Shown here in pieces: positions 38,758 through 50,049 of a stretch of 64,000 nt of DNA. Position 1 is the stretch's first letter. Every line of letters begins with the position of its first letter. The translations under genes were made by a program, and so were the position numbers. The stretch is taken from NCBI GenBank assembly GCA_015657535.1, contig JADHZB010001899.1, positions 1 to 64,000 of the forward strand, given 5' to 3'. Source of the DNA: Nephromyces sp. MM_2019. Taxonomy: Eukaryota > Apicomplexa > Aconoidasida > Nephromycida. The notes beneath the pieces are model-generated. The model did no database searches. It was not told the DNA's origin and was given only the letters and a program-made list of their open reading frames with translations.

Positions 38758-40707
38758 GCATTGGTATAACTACTGACTGTGTTTTGATCGTGATGGCTCT
38801 TGTCGATATGGCATGATTTCTGTAGCTGGCAATTTGTTAATGTCATGGTAGGATGAAACTCTGGTTCTCTTTCAGTGTGTGATTGGTTTCTAACAAAGAT
38901 TTTCGCGTTGCAGGCTGAAATCACATCTGGAATCAAGCTTGCAGAGTATAACAACCATTTTGTAATAACCAATACTTGTTTTTCAATATTTAGATGAATA
39001 AACACACGGTAGATGAAATTGCCGGATAGAATTCGTTAAGTATGGCCGCAAAAAAGGATTTTATAGCTATTTAAAAGCCTCTCTTCGATAAAAGCCTCAT
39101 CACTAATTTTTATAGCGTATATAGCTGGACCGCCAAAATGCATCAACGCGCTTTTCTACGCGTTTCAGTATGGAATGAAAAAAGTAGTGACAAGTGTAAT
39201 TTTTTTAAAGGATTCCTTGAAGCAACGGAATCGCGAACTGAACATTTTGATGCTTGAAGCCAAGATATTGATTTAGAAGGCGATAATATAATAATTAAGC
39301 AGTTGGGTCACCTACGCATCTTGAAGTGTAATCGATGAAATTGCCAAAATTTCCTTCTTTTCACTTGCTGGAGCAAACTAGCTTACGATTTGCCTCAAAT
39401 ATTTTTTTGTTAACTCAGTAGGATTTAAGCTGGAATTCATTGGTGGTCTACAACTATCGTTTTTAATGCTTTTTTTAGCTTCACCAACACACACTGCTAG
39501 CAAGAACACAAGATTTTCCTCAGCTTCTCATAAGCAATTAAGCTGTCAATGTACTAAAATTTTCAGGCTGCACCTACAAAAGTGGAAATTTTTACGCATC
39601 GAGTTTGCGAGACTAGTGAACGATATTCCAGAGAGTTTGCCCTCTTGAAAATTATGTGGGATCTGCGCGAGACTAGCAATATGTAGACAGGAGAACAAAA
39701 ACTTTATAAAACTATTAGTATCCAATGTATGTAGCCATACTGCGAGATCAGTAGTACCCATTAACAAATAATTTTTACCAGTTCACATATTCAGATTCAA
39801 ATGTAGCAATTGGTTTCTCACCCCAATTAGCAGCTAGTTTTTACCAGTTTATATGCTCAATGTAATTGAAATGTAAAAATTGGTGACAAATTGCAAAAAA
39901 TACCTAAAAAAAGTGTAAAATTTTACGGAGCTATCAAAACTAGCTGCTAGAATCCTAGAAAACTCAAAAATAACTGCAAAATTTCAAGGAAAATATTGGT
40001 TAAAGAAAAGTTCTTCTTTTCTACACTAAGAAACTCATGTTTAAATATTTTATCTTTCTTTTCTCCCCTCAAAAAATATAAAACTCCTAGTCTTGTACGA
40101 CCCAATTAAGCCCGCAAGATGTTGTATATAATGCATTAACATTATCTTCTTTTGTTAATGATCTATATACTCAAAATTGAAGCAAGATTATGGCAGGATT
40201 TTTTCCGTTGCTTCTCTTTATTTGCAAATCTTTTAAATTTGCAGCAATATTGGGATGATCTAAGATTTTACCCTAACCTTATTTTGGCTTCTATAACTAA
40301 CAAAAAAATGGATTATAATATCTGAGGTTTTTACGACTAACCAACCATTCTGCGCCCGCGTAGCTCCGCCTATCTTTATGTATAACATAACGTATTAACT
40401 GCGTTGCACCCGCTGCGAGAGCAGGGCCAGCTGGCTGATTCCGTGCAGACTTTGGACGCAGTAGCATGCAAAATCGCTCGGAGGGTGGTGCCCCTCGTAT
40501 CCATAAATGGAAACTAAGCCTATTTTATGTGTGTGTGGTTTGTGCATGTGTTTTTTTTATCTCCCTCATATAAAGGCTGCCCCTTGCTGCATTAACGAGT
40601 ATGTTTGCTCACTCCCTCAATGGGAAGAGGGAATATGATGCGTACATGTCATGATTACTGAGAAAAGATGTTCTCCCTACTACTTCTTTTGGTGTACAAG
40701 AAAAATA

Positions 40708-40805
40708 TCTTATTTTTGGTACTTTGAAAGTTTCGCTCTTTTTTTTGGATAATCTACCGTTTTTGGTACTCTAAAAGTTGCCCTCTTTCGTTGAGATAAT
40801 TTGCC
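40708..40805. repeat. Imperfect two-copy repeat (about 48 bp)
   Basis: TTTTTGGTACTTTGAAAGTT with CGCTCTTTTTTTTGGATAAT is followed by TTTTTGGTACTCTAAAAGTT with GCCCTCTTTCGTTGAGATAA. The alignment needs only substitutions and small gaps. No function is apparent. Confidence 0.6.
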
Positions 40806-42265
40806 TCTTCAAAGCTTGTTTTATACTTTTTAATTTTTCTCAGACGAATTGGTACTTGCTAGGATCGTACGATCATAGTACGTTGTGCCTTCGGGACCCA
40901 GCATATAGTATGATGTCTATTCTATTCATCCTGAACCATAAATGATTTTTGGTATGCAAAATCTCGGCTAATGGGGACATTTCCTGCTGATATCGTTATC
41001 AACTTTTTCATGTGGCTTTCGTCCTTTCACGGATAACATGCTGCGGCTGGTCTTACATGAAGAATCTGGCTCTGAAAGAGGCCTTTTCTGTGTTTACTCG
41101 TCAAAAGAGTGCCCGTCGGACCATTTTTGTCCATCAATTCTATGAGGAAGAATAGAAAGTTTGTGGGTTTGAAGCTTTCCGCTTGTTTTCCTTTGCCCTG
41201 TGTGATCTCGTTCCGAGGTAAGATGTTGATACTTGTATATGTCGGGCTCTATGTTGTTCTATTCAGTAAGTTTTTGATAAGTTGCAAGGGGTTACATCTC
41301 GTGTTTCTTTGAAATTAAAAGAGCAACAATATGTTGTTCTATTCAGTAATTTTTGGATGAAAATTTTGTGTAATAAGGTGGCTGTGAGGGTTTCTTGGAT
41401 TCCCTTTTTTTTTAATACATTTTCAAGATATTACACCAAGGAGTTGCCAAAGTCTTTAATGAGGACTCTAGTGTATTATAGGATATACTGTGATACATAT
41501 ATATAATAAATTTATGGAAAATAAGTCATTATAGAGTTATTTCTTTTCTTGAAGCCTCTTTCGATGAGAATTTTTGAAGCCAATACTTGGGTTTGAAACA
41601 ACGAAGTACTTGATTTTCTCGCTAATTTTTAAGCCATTATTGAACTTTTCGCTAGTTTTTGCTTAATATAACATGATTGGAATATCCTCTTCGTGGCTCT
41701 GATCAACGTCAGATCTCATACAGAAAAAGCTATGGAAAAAACGTCATAGATTCATTTTTTATAGCTTAAACATCGCGGAGAGTATTTTTTACTCTTTTTT
41801 CCTAGAATTAGTAAACAAGAAACATATAGATAGAAGTATATCAAATTTTTTTCATGAAGTCTTGTAGAATCGCAGAATTAGGCATTAATGGTAAAAAAAA
41901 GTATTAAATCTGAGGTAATCTATTTGTTTGAAGAGAAAACAGTGTATTTACACTCCTTTTAGTTTTTACAGGATTAAGAGTTTTTTAAGCTTTAAAAGCC
42001 CTGCTCCATAGCGCAAAATCGGTATTTGTTTTACTGAATTGCCTTGTATATATGAAATTTGCTTAGCATTTCTAGAGCTGAGGGAGTAATGAGCATGCAC
42101 ACGCGCATGGGTATACTTGAGCGGAGATATGCACGCACGCACATACACGAACACACACTGGTATACGTATACGTTAGCCCTAATCATGCTACCTAAAAAT
42201 GAATGAAGCCTGTGCAGATATTGCATACACCTAATGCTCTATAAGTTGAACTTTTGGTGTATTAG

Positions 42266-42460
42266 GCATGTGAGAATGTGAGAAGCTCAAACTTCAAAGT
42301 ATATGTATGAAGCCTAGAAGCTAAGAGTGTGTGTGAATATTAGAAGCTCCTAGTGCGTGATCATGAGAAGCTCAAAGTGTGTGAAGACTAGAAGCTCCTA
42401 GTCTGTGTGTGAATATTAGAAGCTCCTAGTGCATGAGGATGAGAAGCCCTTTGATGTTTG
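42266..42460. repeat. Minisatellite with AGAAGCTCCTAGTG core
   Basis: Several imperfect copies of a 25-50 base unit built from GTGTGTGAATATTAGAAGCT, CCTAGTGCGTGATCATGAG and GAAGCTCAAAGTGTGTGAAG. The first copies begin near 42266 and the last near 42440. It marks the left edge of the TG-rich part of the window. Confidence 0.75.
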
Positions 42461-42886
42461 AAGTGTGTCCCTAGTGCTTTCTTGCTGTGAATATCACACG
42501 TGAAATATATGAGATTATAGCGAGAAATTCATCTGAAAAAGTGAATTTTCTTGTTCAAAATTTGTTGCCTTGCAAATTTCCGTATCCTTCATTAATGCTT
42601 GCGTTAAAGTATCTTTTTATGCGTTAAGTTACTCTGTAATACGGTGTGTTAATCATCTAAATTGCATAAAGATGAAGTAATTTCTAATCTTTGTAATATA
42701 GAGCGACCAGCTAATTGCAAAACTGGTCATAAAATCTTCTCTTTATACAGAAGCTGATCGGGTTGATGCACAAGGCCAGAAAAGGCGTATGATGATGAAT
42801 TTTTTAGATAAAATTATTGGAGGAAGAGAAAGCACTTATGCGTTATTTTAGTGGTGCTGTATATAATTTTATGTTAATGTTTCGTG

Positions 42887-42995
42887 GATGGTGAGAGGGG
42901 TGGTGGAAGGGGGATGAGGGAGGTGGTGGAAGGGGGGTGTGAGGGGTGGTTTAAGCAGGAATGAAGAGGTGGTTTAAGCAGGAGTAGAGAGGTGA
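42887..42995. repeat. G-rich tandem repeats (GGTGG/GGGG clusters)
   Basis: The plus strand has repeated GAGGGGTGGTGGAAGGGGGA and GGTGGTTTAAGCAGGA(A/G)T units. Several runs of three or more G lie close together, enough for a possible G-quadruplex. The minus strand shows a meaningless Pro/Ser/His-rich ORF here, a by-product of the repeat. Confidence 0.7.
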
Positions 42996-43509
42996 TCGAA
43001 CAAGTCAAAGAACTAGAAAATTCGAGGAAATGAGATGCGTGTGACTTCAAAATCGACATTTTCAAGCCTAGCTAACTTGAGTTTTCCTTGTATTCTAAAA
43101 GAGTTGCTGTGTGTGCTAATTTATTTTTTTTTACTCAATTTGGACTTGAATTTCACTGTACATTTGCTTGCTTGATATTTCCTGCTCTGCTGAAAATTCT
43201 GTGTATTATTTACTGCTTCTAGATGTTGTCTATAGAACTTATAGATTCATCTAATATACGAATATTTGAAGGTTTGTAAGAATTGCTCTTCCGAATAAAA
43301 CTTAAGCTATGCGTAAGCTCTACCTCTTCCCGGTCTAAGTTTTGCCGGAGTGTTTTGTGTGTGTGCTTTTTAACCGGAGTTACATTGCCGGTACGTTTAG
43401 TGTGTTATATGCAAAGCTAGCTGGAAGATACCTGGCTATTGGTTGCTAACAAGTCGCATTTATCCTCTTTGAGATATATTCAATAAAAGTGAAAAATTTT
43501 CTTTTATCA

Positions 43510-43735
43510 AGACTTGTGTTATGTTGTATATGTGTGTCTCTCTGTGTGTGTATGTTGTGTGTGTGTCCACTGTGTGTTTCGTGTGTTGCGTGTGTGTCTC
43601 TGCTGTGTGTTGTGTGTGTGTCTCTGCTGTGTGTTGCGTGTGTGTATGTCTGCTGTGTGTTGCATGTGTATGTGTCTGCTGTGTGTTACGTTTGTGTGTG
43701 TCTTCTGTGCGCTGTGCGTATGTATGTGTAGCTTA
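43510..43735. repeat. TG-rich minisatellite (about 30-bp unit)
   Basis: Repeats of the type TGTGTGTCTCTGCTGTGTGT with TGCGTG/TGTGTG spacers run for about 220 bases. All three plus frames stay open and give Cys/Val repeats, which are artefacts of the array rather than a protein. Confidence 0.85.
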
Positions 43736-45535
43736 AATGTTGTAAAAAAGTCTTTGATAGAGCGAAAAATCTTGATTATGTGGTATTAGGCGGTGTGTGT
43801 CTCGTGCAAGCAATAGAGAATTGCTTGCCAAAGCAGTGATTATCGATGCCAAATAATTTTTTGCAGGCTTTACCTGTGATATACGCTGAAAGAAGCTTAC
43901 TTTATTTAGCAGGATAATCTACCTAAAGTCTACAGCGTAAGCAGATTTCTCTTGTAAGAGGGTCTTTTTCGATGTGAGAGTGTTTCTTATGATTTTGTGT
44001 GTTGTACTGAATCTACTTAAAATATGGTGTTTGTTGGGCCTCTGATCTTCTTCATAACACTAGAAGTTGCTATAGTGAAATGTGGATGGAAACTTAGTGC
44101 TCAGACGTTTTCCTATATAGAAATGTAATACACACGCGCACACACAGATCGGCATGCTAAGAGAGGTTAAAATGAGCAAATACTGAGACCTAAATACACA
44201 CAAACACACACATTAACACACTAAATCGCACACTATTTAAATGAGAAGTATAGTCGACTTCTTCTTTATTTTGATGGTGATTGTGTGCTTCAGAATTCTT
44301 CTAGTGCGTGCTGTGTGCTGTCTTTGTGTGTTGCTTTGACGAGAGTACATATCAGTGTGTGTAGTAAGCTCATCAATAGCTAAAGCTCTACATCACTGTG
44401 TGCAGTTTTAAATCGCTGTGCGCGTGTGCATATCGCTACCTGTATATGTGAAGCTCGGCTGTTTCTTTTACGCGTTCTCCTTCTAGTGCTTGTTTGATTT
44501 ATTGCTAGTATAAGTTTAATAGCTGCTAGGCTAATTTTTCTGTTTTGTGTATGTGTTCCAATTGAGATTTCAAATTCTCTCAAGTCATAGGAAGTAATTA
44601 AGCCTTCATGCACTGATTAGCAGCATTTTGTGCTGTTGTTTTTGCTTGGAGTGATCGCTCTCTCTTAAAGGCAGTGTGTGCGTGTGTGTGAATCACAATG
44701 ATGATATCCAGGGAGGTGTGTGTGCGTGATTATCTTGATGATATGCAGGGAGGTATGTTTGTGTGCATCACATAATGATGATATACACGGTTTTGAATTC
44801 CTTGCAATTTTTATTAAGAGGGTATAAGTTTGATTAGCCATTAACATAGGAGTTTTCCTTGTTGCTGATTATAAATGGGTATGACACAAAAGCTTACAGT
44901 GGGTAATGCATGTGCGATTGCCTGTGATTTCACACACCTATTGTGGGTTTTTGCACCCATTGCAGCTCTGAATCCTCCTTAAAGCTTCCACCAACCCCCA
45001 CTCCGGCTCTCAACTTCCACTGAATCTTCCATCCCTCTCTACAGCTTCCAACCTCCCGCACACCCTCCTCTTTAACTCACAATATCTCCTTCTCTCCTTC
45101 TTTCATAGACTGGCTCCCCCTTTCACCTCCTTGAAGAGCTTTTCCCTTGCAAACTCCCGTCTCTTTGCTGCTTGCTGCCTCGTAAACCACTAGATAATGG
45201 CGAATGCTAAACCTTCTTTTCCCAAGCTTTTTTCTTCAGTAGATAGTCATAGATTCTACCCACATTGTATAACCTTTATATGCTCCTCCCGGGCACTCTT
45301 TTAGGCATTTTCAATACTCTTCTGCAATACTGAAAGAGCCACTGTTATCTTATCTGGCAATCTCCTCTTAAGCTGATTCTTAGTGTGTGTGCTGCTTATA
45401 ACACGAGGCATGTCCAAAAAATTCCTGTCAAACTAGTTTGTCTCAGCGTGTCATTTCATCTTCAAAGGTAGCTTGGATTGCTTAGTTTTTCGTGTGTGCG
45501 AAACGAGAGTTTTTAGTATATATATCCATATCACA

Positions 45536-48500
45536 ATGTCGGGAGCTTCTGCTATCTTCATACTGGATTTGAAAGGTAGAGTTATTATCAGCAGGAATTA
45601 TAGAGGAGATGTTCCTATGAATATTGCTGAGCACTTTTACGCACACGTTATAGAGCAAGATGACTCGCTTGTTAGACCAGTGTTTGTTAACGCTGGGATT
45701 ACGTACTGCTGGATAAAGTATAATAACCTGTATATACTGGGAGTTACTCAAAGAAACAGGTGAGGGGGGCATGTGTGCCCAATTGCATTGGAGGATGAGA
45801 GCACCTGTGTATCGCTAGTTTTCTTTCCTATGTGAAGTTCTGTGTGTTGTGTGCAATTTTTTGAGTGGAAAATGCTAAAGACAGGCGAAATAGTAGGAAT
45901 AGTGGAAGGAAGGGGTAGTAGTGGTGGTAGTAGAGCCGCGTTGCTATTTTGTGAAGAATTCACAAGTTTCTTGTTAAAATTTCTTGCTCTTTCTAAACCT
46001 AGTTTTTCTCTGCAATTCATGATGAAAACTCTATCATATCCATCTCTGTGTGTGTGAAGGATCAAAAACTTAGTCGAAAAGTGCTGATTTGTATCACTTC
46101 ACAAAGTAGTTAGGCACACGAAAAGCAGGATGAAACACAAACTCACACACATAATGAGTAGCCACACACACATAATCAGTGGCCACATACGCAAACAATG
46201 AGTGGCCACATACGCAAACAATGAGTGGCCACACACACACAATGAGTGGCCACACACATCACCATCTCTTGGAGTTTCTAGTAATAATTTTCGAATGAAG
46301 AGATACTTTTCTATATAAGCCTTGAGTGATGGAGTGACTATAATTTTCTTACCACTAGACTTTCGGTGGACGCACACACACGCCCGGCCAATCATTATAG
46401 ATTATTCAAGTCTTTTCACACTGTAAATTTTTGCTTCTTCAGCAACAGTACTATGCTGGTTACCTTCCTCTATAAGTTAGCGAATTTGCTATGCGCTTAC
46501 TTTAATGAGTTGGAAGAGGAGAGCATCCGCGATAACTTTACGATTACCTACGAGTTGTTGGATGAGATTATGGATAATGGCTACCCACAGTCTACAGAGG
46601 TGCAAATACTTCAGGAGTTTATTAAGAATGAAGCACATCGCCTGACTGTCGATAAGGTGAATATTAAAGATGAAAAGGAGGGTTTCTTGAGGGTGAAGAG
46701 GTTTTTTTCGCTTTTTTGATAATATTATTTTAACGTTTTTCGCATGAAAAAGGGGGAAATACTGTGTTTATGTGCTATTACTGTATATACACTCCTATTT
46801 ATATCTGTAGAGATCTATATATTATTGTTTGTACAGCTTCAGATAATACATCTTCTTGCACCTCTTCATGTAAGTTTGTTTCTTTCTCTGCATACCTACA
46901 TCTTCATCTCGATACCTCTAAACCATAACATAAGCTTTCACAGCGAATTTTTTCTTCGGAAAATTCCTGTGAAGTTGTAAAATCCGCCTTTTTATCGTGA
47001 TTATAGGAAAAATATCTAAAAAATAAAACAACTCTTTTTCATGAAATATCAAACGACGAGAGAGCCTTCTCAATTAGCTAAATTTCTCACAAAAAACACC
47101 CCATTTTAGCCTGATTTTGAGCTTTTTTTGTGTGTTACTTCTTTTTCACGGCTTTTCTTTTCTAGATTCGCCCTCCTACTGCTATAACAAATGCTGTGAG
47201 TTGGAGATCAGAGGGTATAAAGCACAAGAAGGATGAGATCTTCTTGGATATAATTGAAAAGCTTAATATACTGGTATCTTCAAGTGGCACAGTTCTTCGC
47301 AGTGAGATTATCGGAACGTTGAAGATGAAGTCATTTCTATCTGGCATGCCGGAGCTCTTACTTGGTTTGAATGATAAGCTTCAATTTGACGGTGGAAGCT
47401 CCTCTCATGGAGGCAATGATGGTGTGAGTAGTCCGGGAGCTTCTACGAGCTTTTCTTCAAAAGCCATAGCTATGGAGGACATCAAGTTTCATCAGTGTGT
47501 AAGGCTGGCTCAGTTTGAAAACAATCGGACGATTAGCTTTATACCTCCTGATGGAGAGTTTGAGTTGATGAATTACCGGCTAAATAGCCATGTTAAACCA
47601 CTGTTCTGGATTGAAGCTGTTGTTGATGCTGGTTCGTGGGAAGGACGTACTTTGATAAGGGTTTTTGACTTTTCAATGATTTTTTTGGTTCATCTTCGCA
47701 GCTTTTAACGGTTTTTATGTAGTGAGTTAGCTTTGTTGGTGGTGGCAGGGAAGGAACTTTCAACTCTGGTGTGTAGTGGGTGCTTGAAGATGTTGAATGT
47801 GGGTGTGTTGCTTGAAGATATCGAATTTGGGTTTTGTGTTGCTTGAGAATATCAAATAATCATCAATTTCGATTTATCTTTGACTGAAAAAGCCCTTTTT
47901 TTGTAGATAGCTCATGGCTGTCTGCTTTGTCTCCTTTATTTAAGTTTAAAGATTTTGCGTAGCTTTCTGACGATATGCATTTAAGTATAGGCGTATGTTT
48001 AGCAGTTTATAATGAGTTTTTTCTCTTGCACTTTTACATTGTTTCTGTTTCATTCTTGAACTTGCCGATGAAATACTAGAATAGCTGATATTTGTCTGTT
48101 TTTGGCTTTCTTTGCGATGAAGATTATATTTCCTAAGATAGAATGATGCAGCTTCAGCCGAAGGATGCAAGCCATACGCACTCATGTGAACACACAAAAA
48201 AACTCACAGACGAATGTACAAACACATACCCACATGCATCCAAATACACCTCCAGGCATGCGCCCAGACTTGCATCCAGACGTACGTTAAGACACACTCA
48301 AACTCTTCCCTCAAACACACTCAATCTCTCACTCAAGCACATGCCCCAACACATACTCAGACGCACACTCAAATACACTCAAACACCTTCCCCGATAGCC
48401 ACTGAAACGCACACTCAAACACCCCCCCACCCATATACCCACCCACACAGACAATTTTGCGTCTAACTTCCCACTTTTAGGGCGTAGTTCCTCACGTATT

Positions 48501-49811
48501 GAGTACCTAGTGAAGGCTCGCTCGCAGTTTAAGAACAAGAGGATAGCCAATAACGTTGAGATACATATTCCCGTTCCTCCTGACGTCGATTCTCCCTATT
48601 TTAAGACACATGTAGGCACCATAAAGTATCTTCCCGAGTCGAACTCGATGGTGTGGAGTATAAGGCAGTTTCAAGGGCAGAGAGACTTTGTTATGAGTGC
48701 AGAATTTGGTTTACCGTCGGTAAGTATGTGTGTTGATGATTTGTGTGTGCGTGAAAAATGAAGGAGGAGCTTGTCGTTTGTTTAGAGGTTTATGATTTTT
48801 TTGGTTTTGTTATGGTGGCATCGCTTGTTCTGGAGGCAGAGAGTAGTTGTGTGTGTGGCGACAGTAGATTACATCATTTCTTGGTATAATGGGGTTTCTT
48901 GATTGAAGGAAGGCATCTTTTAGTGTGTGTTAGGGAAATGTTTCGTTTGAAGAGTAAATCTGAGTTGTTGATGCTTCGTAGTTCAGTTGCTTACTAATGA
49001 AGATTACAGTGTTCTAGGTTTAACTTGCTGTGTGTGTGTGTTTGGTGCGCGATTTGGAGGGTAGGTGTGTGCCAAGTTTTCTGCGTTTTTGATGAAAAGA
49101 AAATCTTTTAGTGTGGGTGATTTGTGGGGGCTTTGGAGTTGCTTTCCAATGTGTGCGCCAGTTGTAGTTTGGTGGTATTGATATTGCAGATTTGTTGTGG
49201 GAGAGTTTAGAGCGAGTGTGTTGTACATTTTTGTTTAGTTTTGGGAGGTAGATATGTTTGCTGATGTATGTGTTGGTGCTGTCTTATGTGTTTTGTTGCT
49301 ATTACTTTGCAATGTGTTGAATGTATTAAAAGTGGGTGAAGAATACCTCGCTCGCATCTACATTTATATATCTACCACCCACTTGTATTTTCACTCTTTT
49401 TGCCGCTGTGTGTGAGGAGCTTTTGCAAAAGCATTCCTTCGTTTTGCCAGTGTTTTTTCATTGCTTGTAAACTGGTAGAGTTGCCCCTTTCAATTGTCCT
49501 ATAAAGCAGTCTTCATTGGCTATTTGCTGCTTCCTGATGATGAGTATTATAAGGATGTGAAGAGTGTGTATCTTTTTTGATTTTGCGTCTTTTGATGAAC
49601 TTTAAAGATGCCTGCTTTCCCCTATTGGCGTATAGATAAGTGATGAATCTCGCGATTCTTATACAAAGAGGCCTATTGTGGTGCACTTTGAGATGCATAG
49701 CTTTGCTGTAAGTGGGATTTACGTGCGAAATTTGAAGATTTACGAGAAGAGCGGTTATCGTGCCCTTCCCTGGGTACGTTATATTACCAAAGATGGTGAC
49801 TACCAATTGAG
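45536..49811 (+). CDS. AP1M1: AP-1 complex mu subunit (clathrin adaptor medium chain)
   Basis: Resolved exons: 45536-45759, 46443-46656, 47166-47631, 48481-48719 and 49636-49811, with phases 2, 0, 1 and 0 all consistent; 439 complete codons so far. The family length is about 425-440. Mu1 recognises YxxPhi sorting signals in cargo at the trans-Golgi network and endosomes. The N-terminal longin-like domain (MSGASAIFILDLKGRVIISR, then NELEEESIRDNF and YELLDEIMDNGYPQST) is followed by the mu-homology domain from RPPTAITNAVSWRSEGI through SGMPELLLGLNDKL, FHQCVRLAQFENNRTISF, SQFKNKRIANNVEIHIPVP and SGYRALPWVRYITKDGDYQL. The signature matches mu1 rather than mu2-4. A Gly/Ser-rich insert follows LNDKLQF. 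Donor 3 is G|GTTCGT. After 49811 (AG|GTACGG) the last few codons are unresolved: either an unspliced run to a stop near 49858 or a tiny last exon. Introns contain TG/CA arrays. Confidence 0.95.
46125..46262. repeat. Minisatellite in AP-1 mu intron 1 (about 23-bp unit)
   Basis: Five or so copies of AATGAGTGGCCACACACACA or AATGAGTGGCCACATACGCA in direct succession. They lie fully within the first intron (45760-46442), between the donor and the acceptor CTTCTTCAG. Confidence 0.85.
48170..48450. repeat. CA-rich tandem repeats in AP-1 mu intron 3
   Basis: About 280 bases built from ACTCAAACAC, CACACTCAAA and ACACATAC motifs on the plus strand, ending 30 bases before the acceptor CCCACTTTTAG at 48480. 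Open frames through it are composition artefacts. Confidence 0.75.
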
Positions 49812-50049
49812 GTACGGAACGAAGATGCTGATTAAGTTGATATGCTGCTGTCAATAGTCAGCTTTTAGTGTGTGGAGAGAATATTTAGCTGTTTTTAAGC
49901 TACCTAGTATTCGCTGTTATTTATAGCTCTCGATTAGATGCCACTTAAGGTGGTAAGTGTGTTTTTCTTCTAGGTGTGTTAAATTTTATGCTAGGTGCTA
50001 GGTTTTATGGTTTATTAGGTGCTACTTTTCACACTCCACTCATTAATAG

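Larger units (their letters stand above)
35256..45535. other. Gene-poor region between the lectin-like gene and AP-1 mu
   Basis: Over 10 kb without a supported gene, between two genes that diverge (- to the left, + to the right). It holds a GC-rich island (36.2-36.8 kb), small tandem duplications (38.6, 40.7, 42.3 kb), G-rich repeats (42.9 kb) and TG tracts starting near 42 kb. A plus-strand ORF near 37471-37674 (ELHFIDSKGVGLYCADATC) looks slightly protein-like but has no confirmed splice partner. Confidence 0.35.

Noticed and set aside
43489..43789. Plus-strand ORFs of 71-91 codons rich in Cys and Val
   Set aside because: All three frames are open because of a TG-rich minisatellite. Low-complexity composition, no real codon signal.
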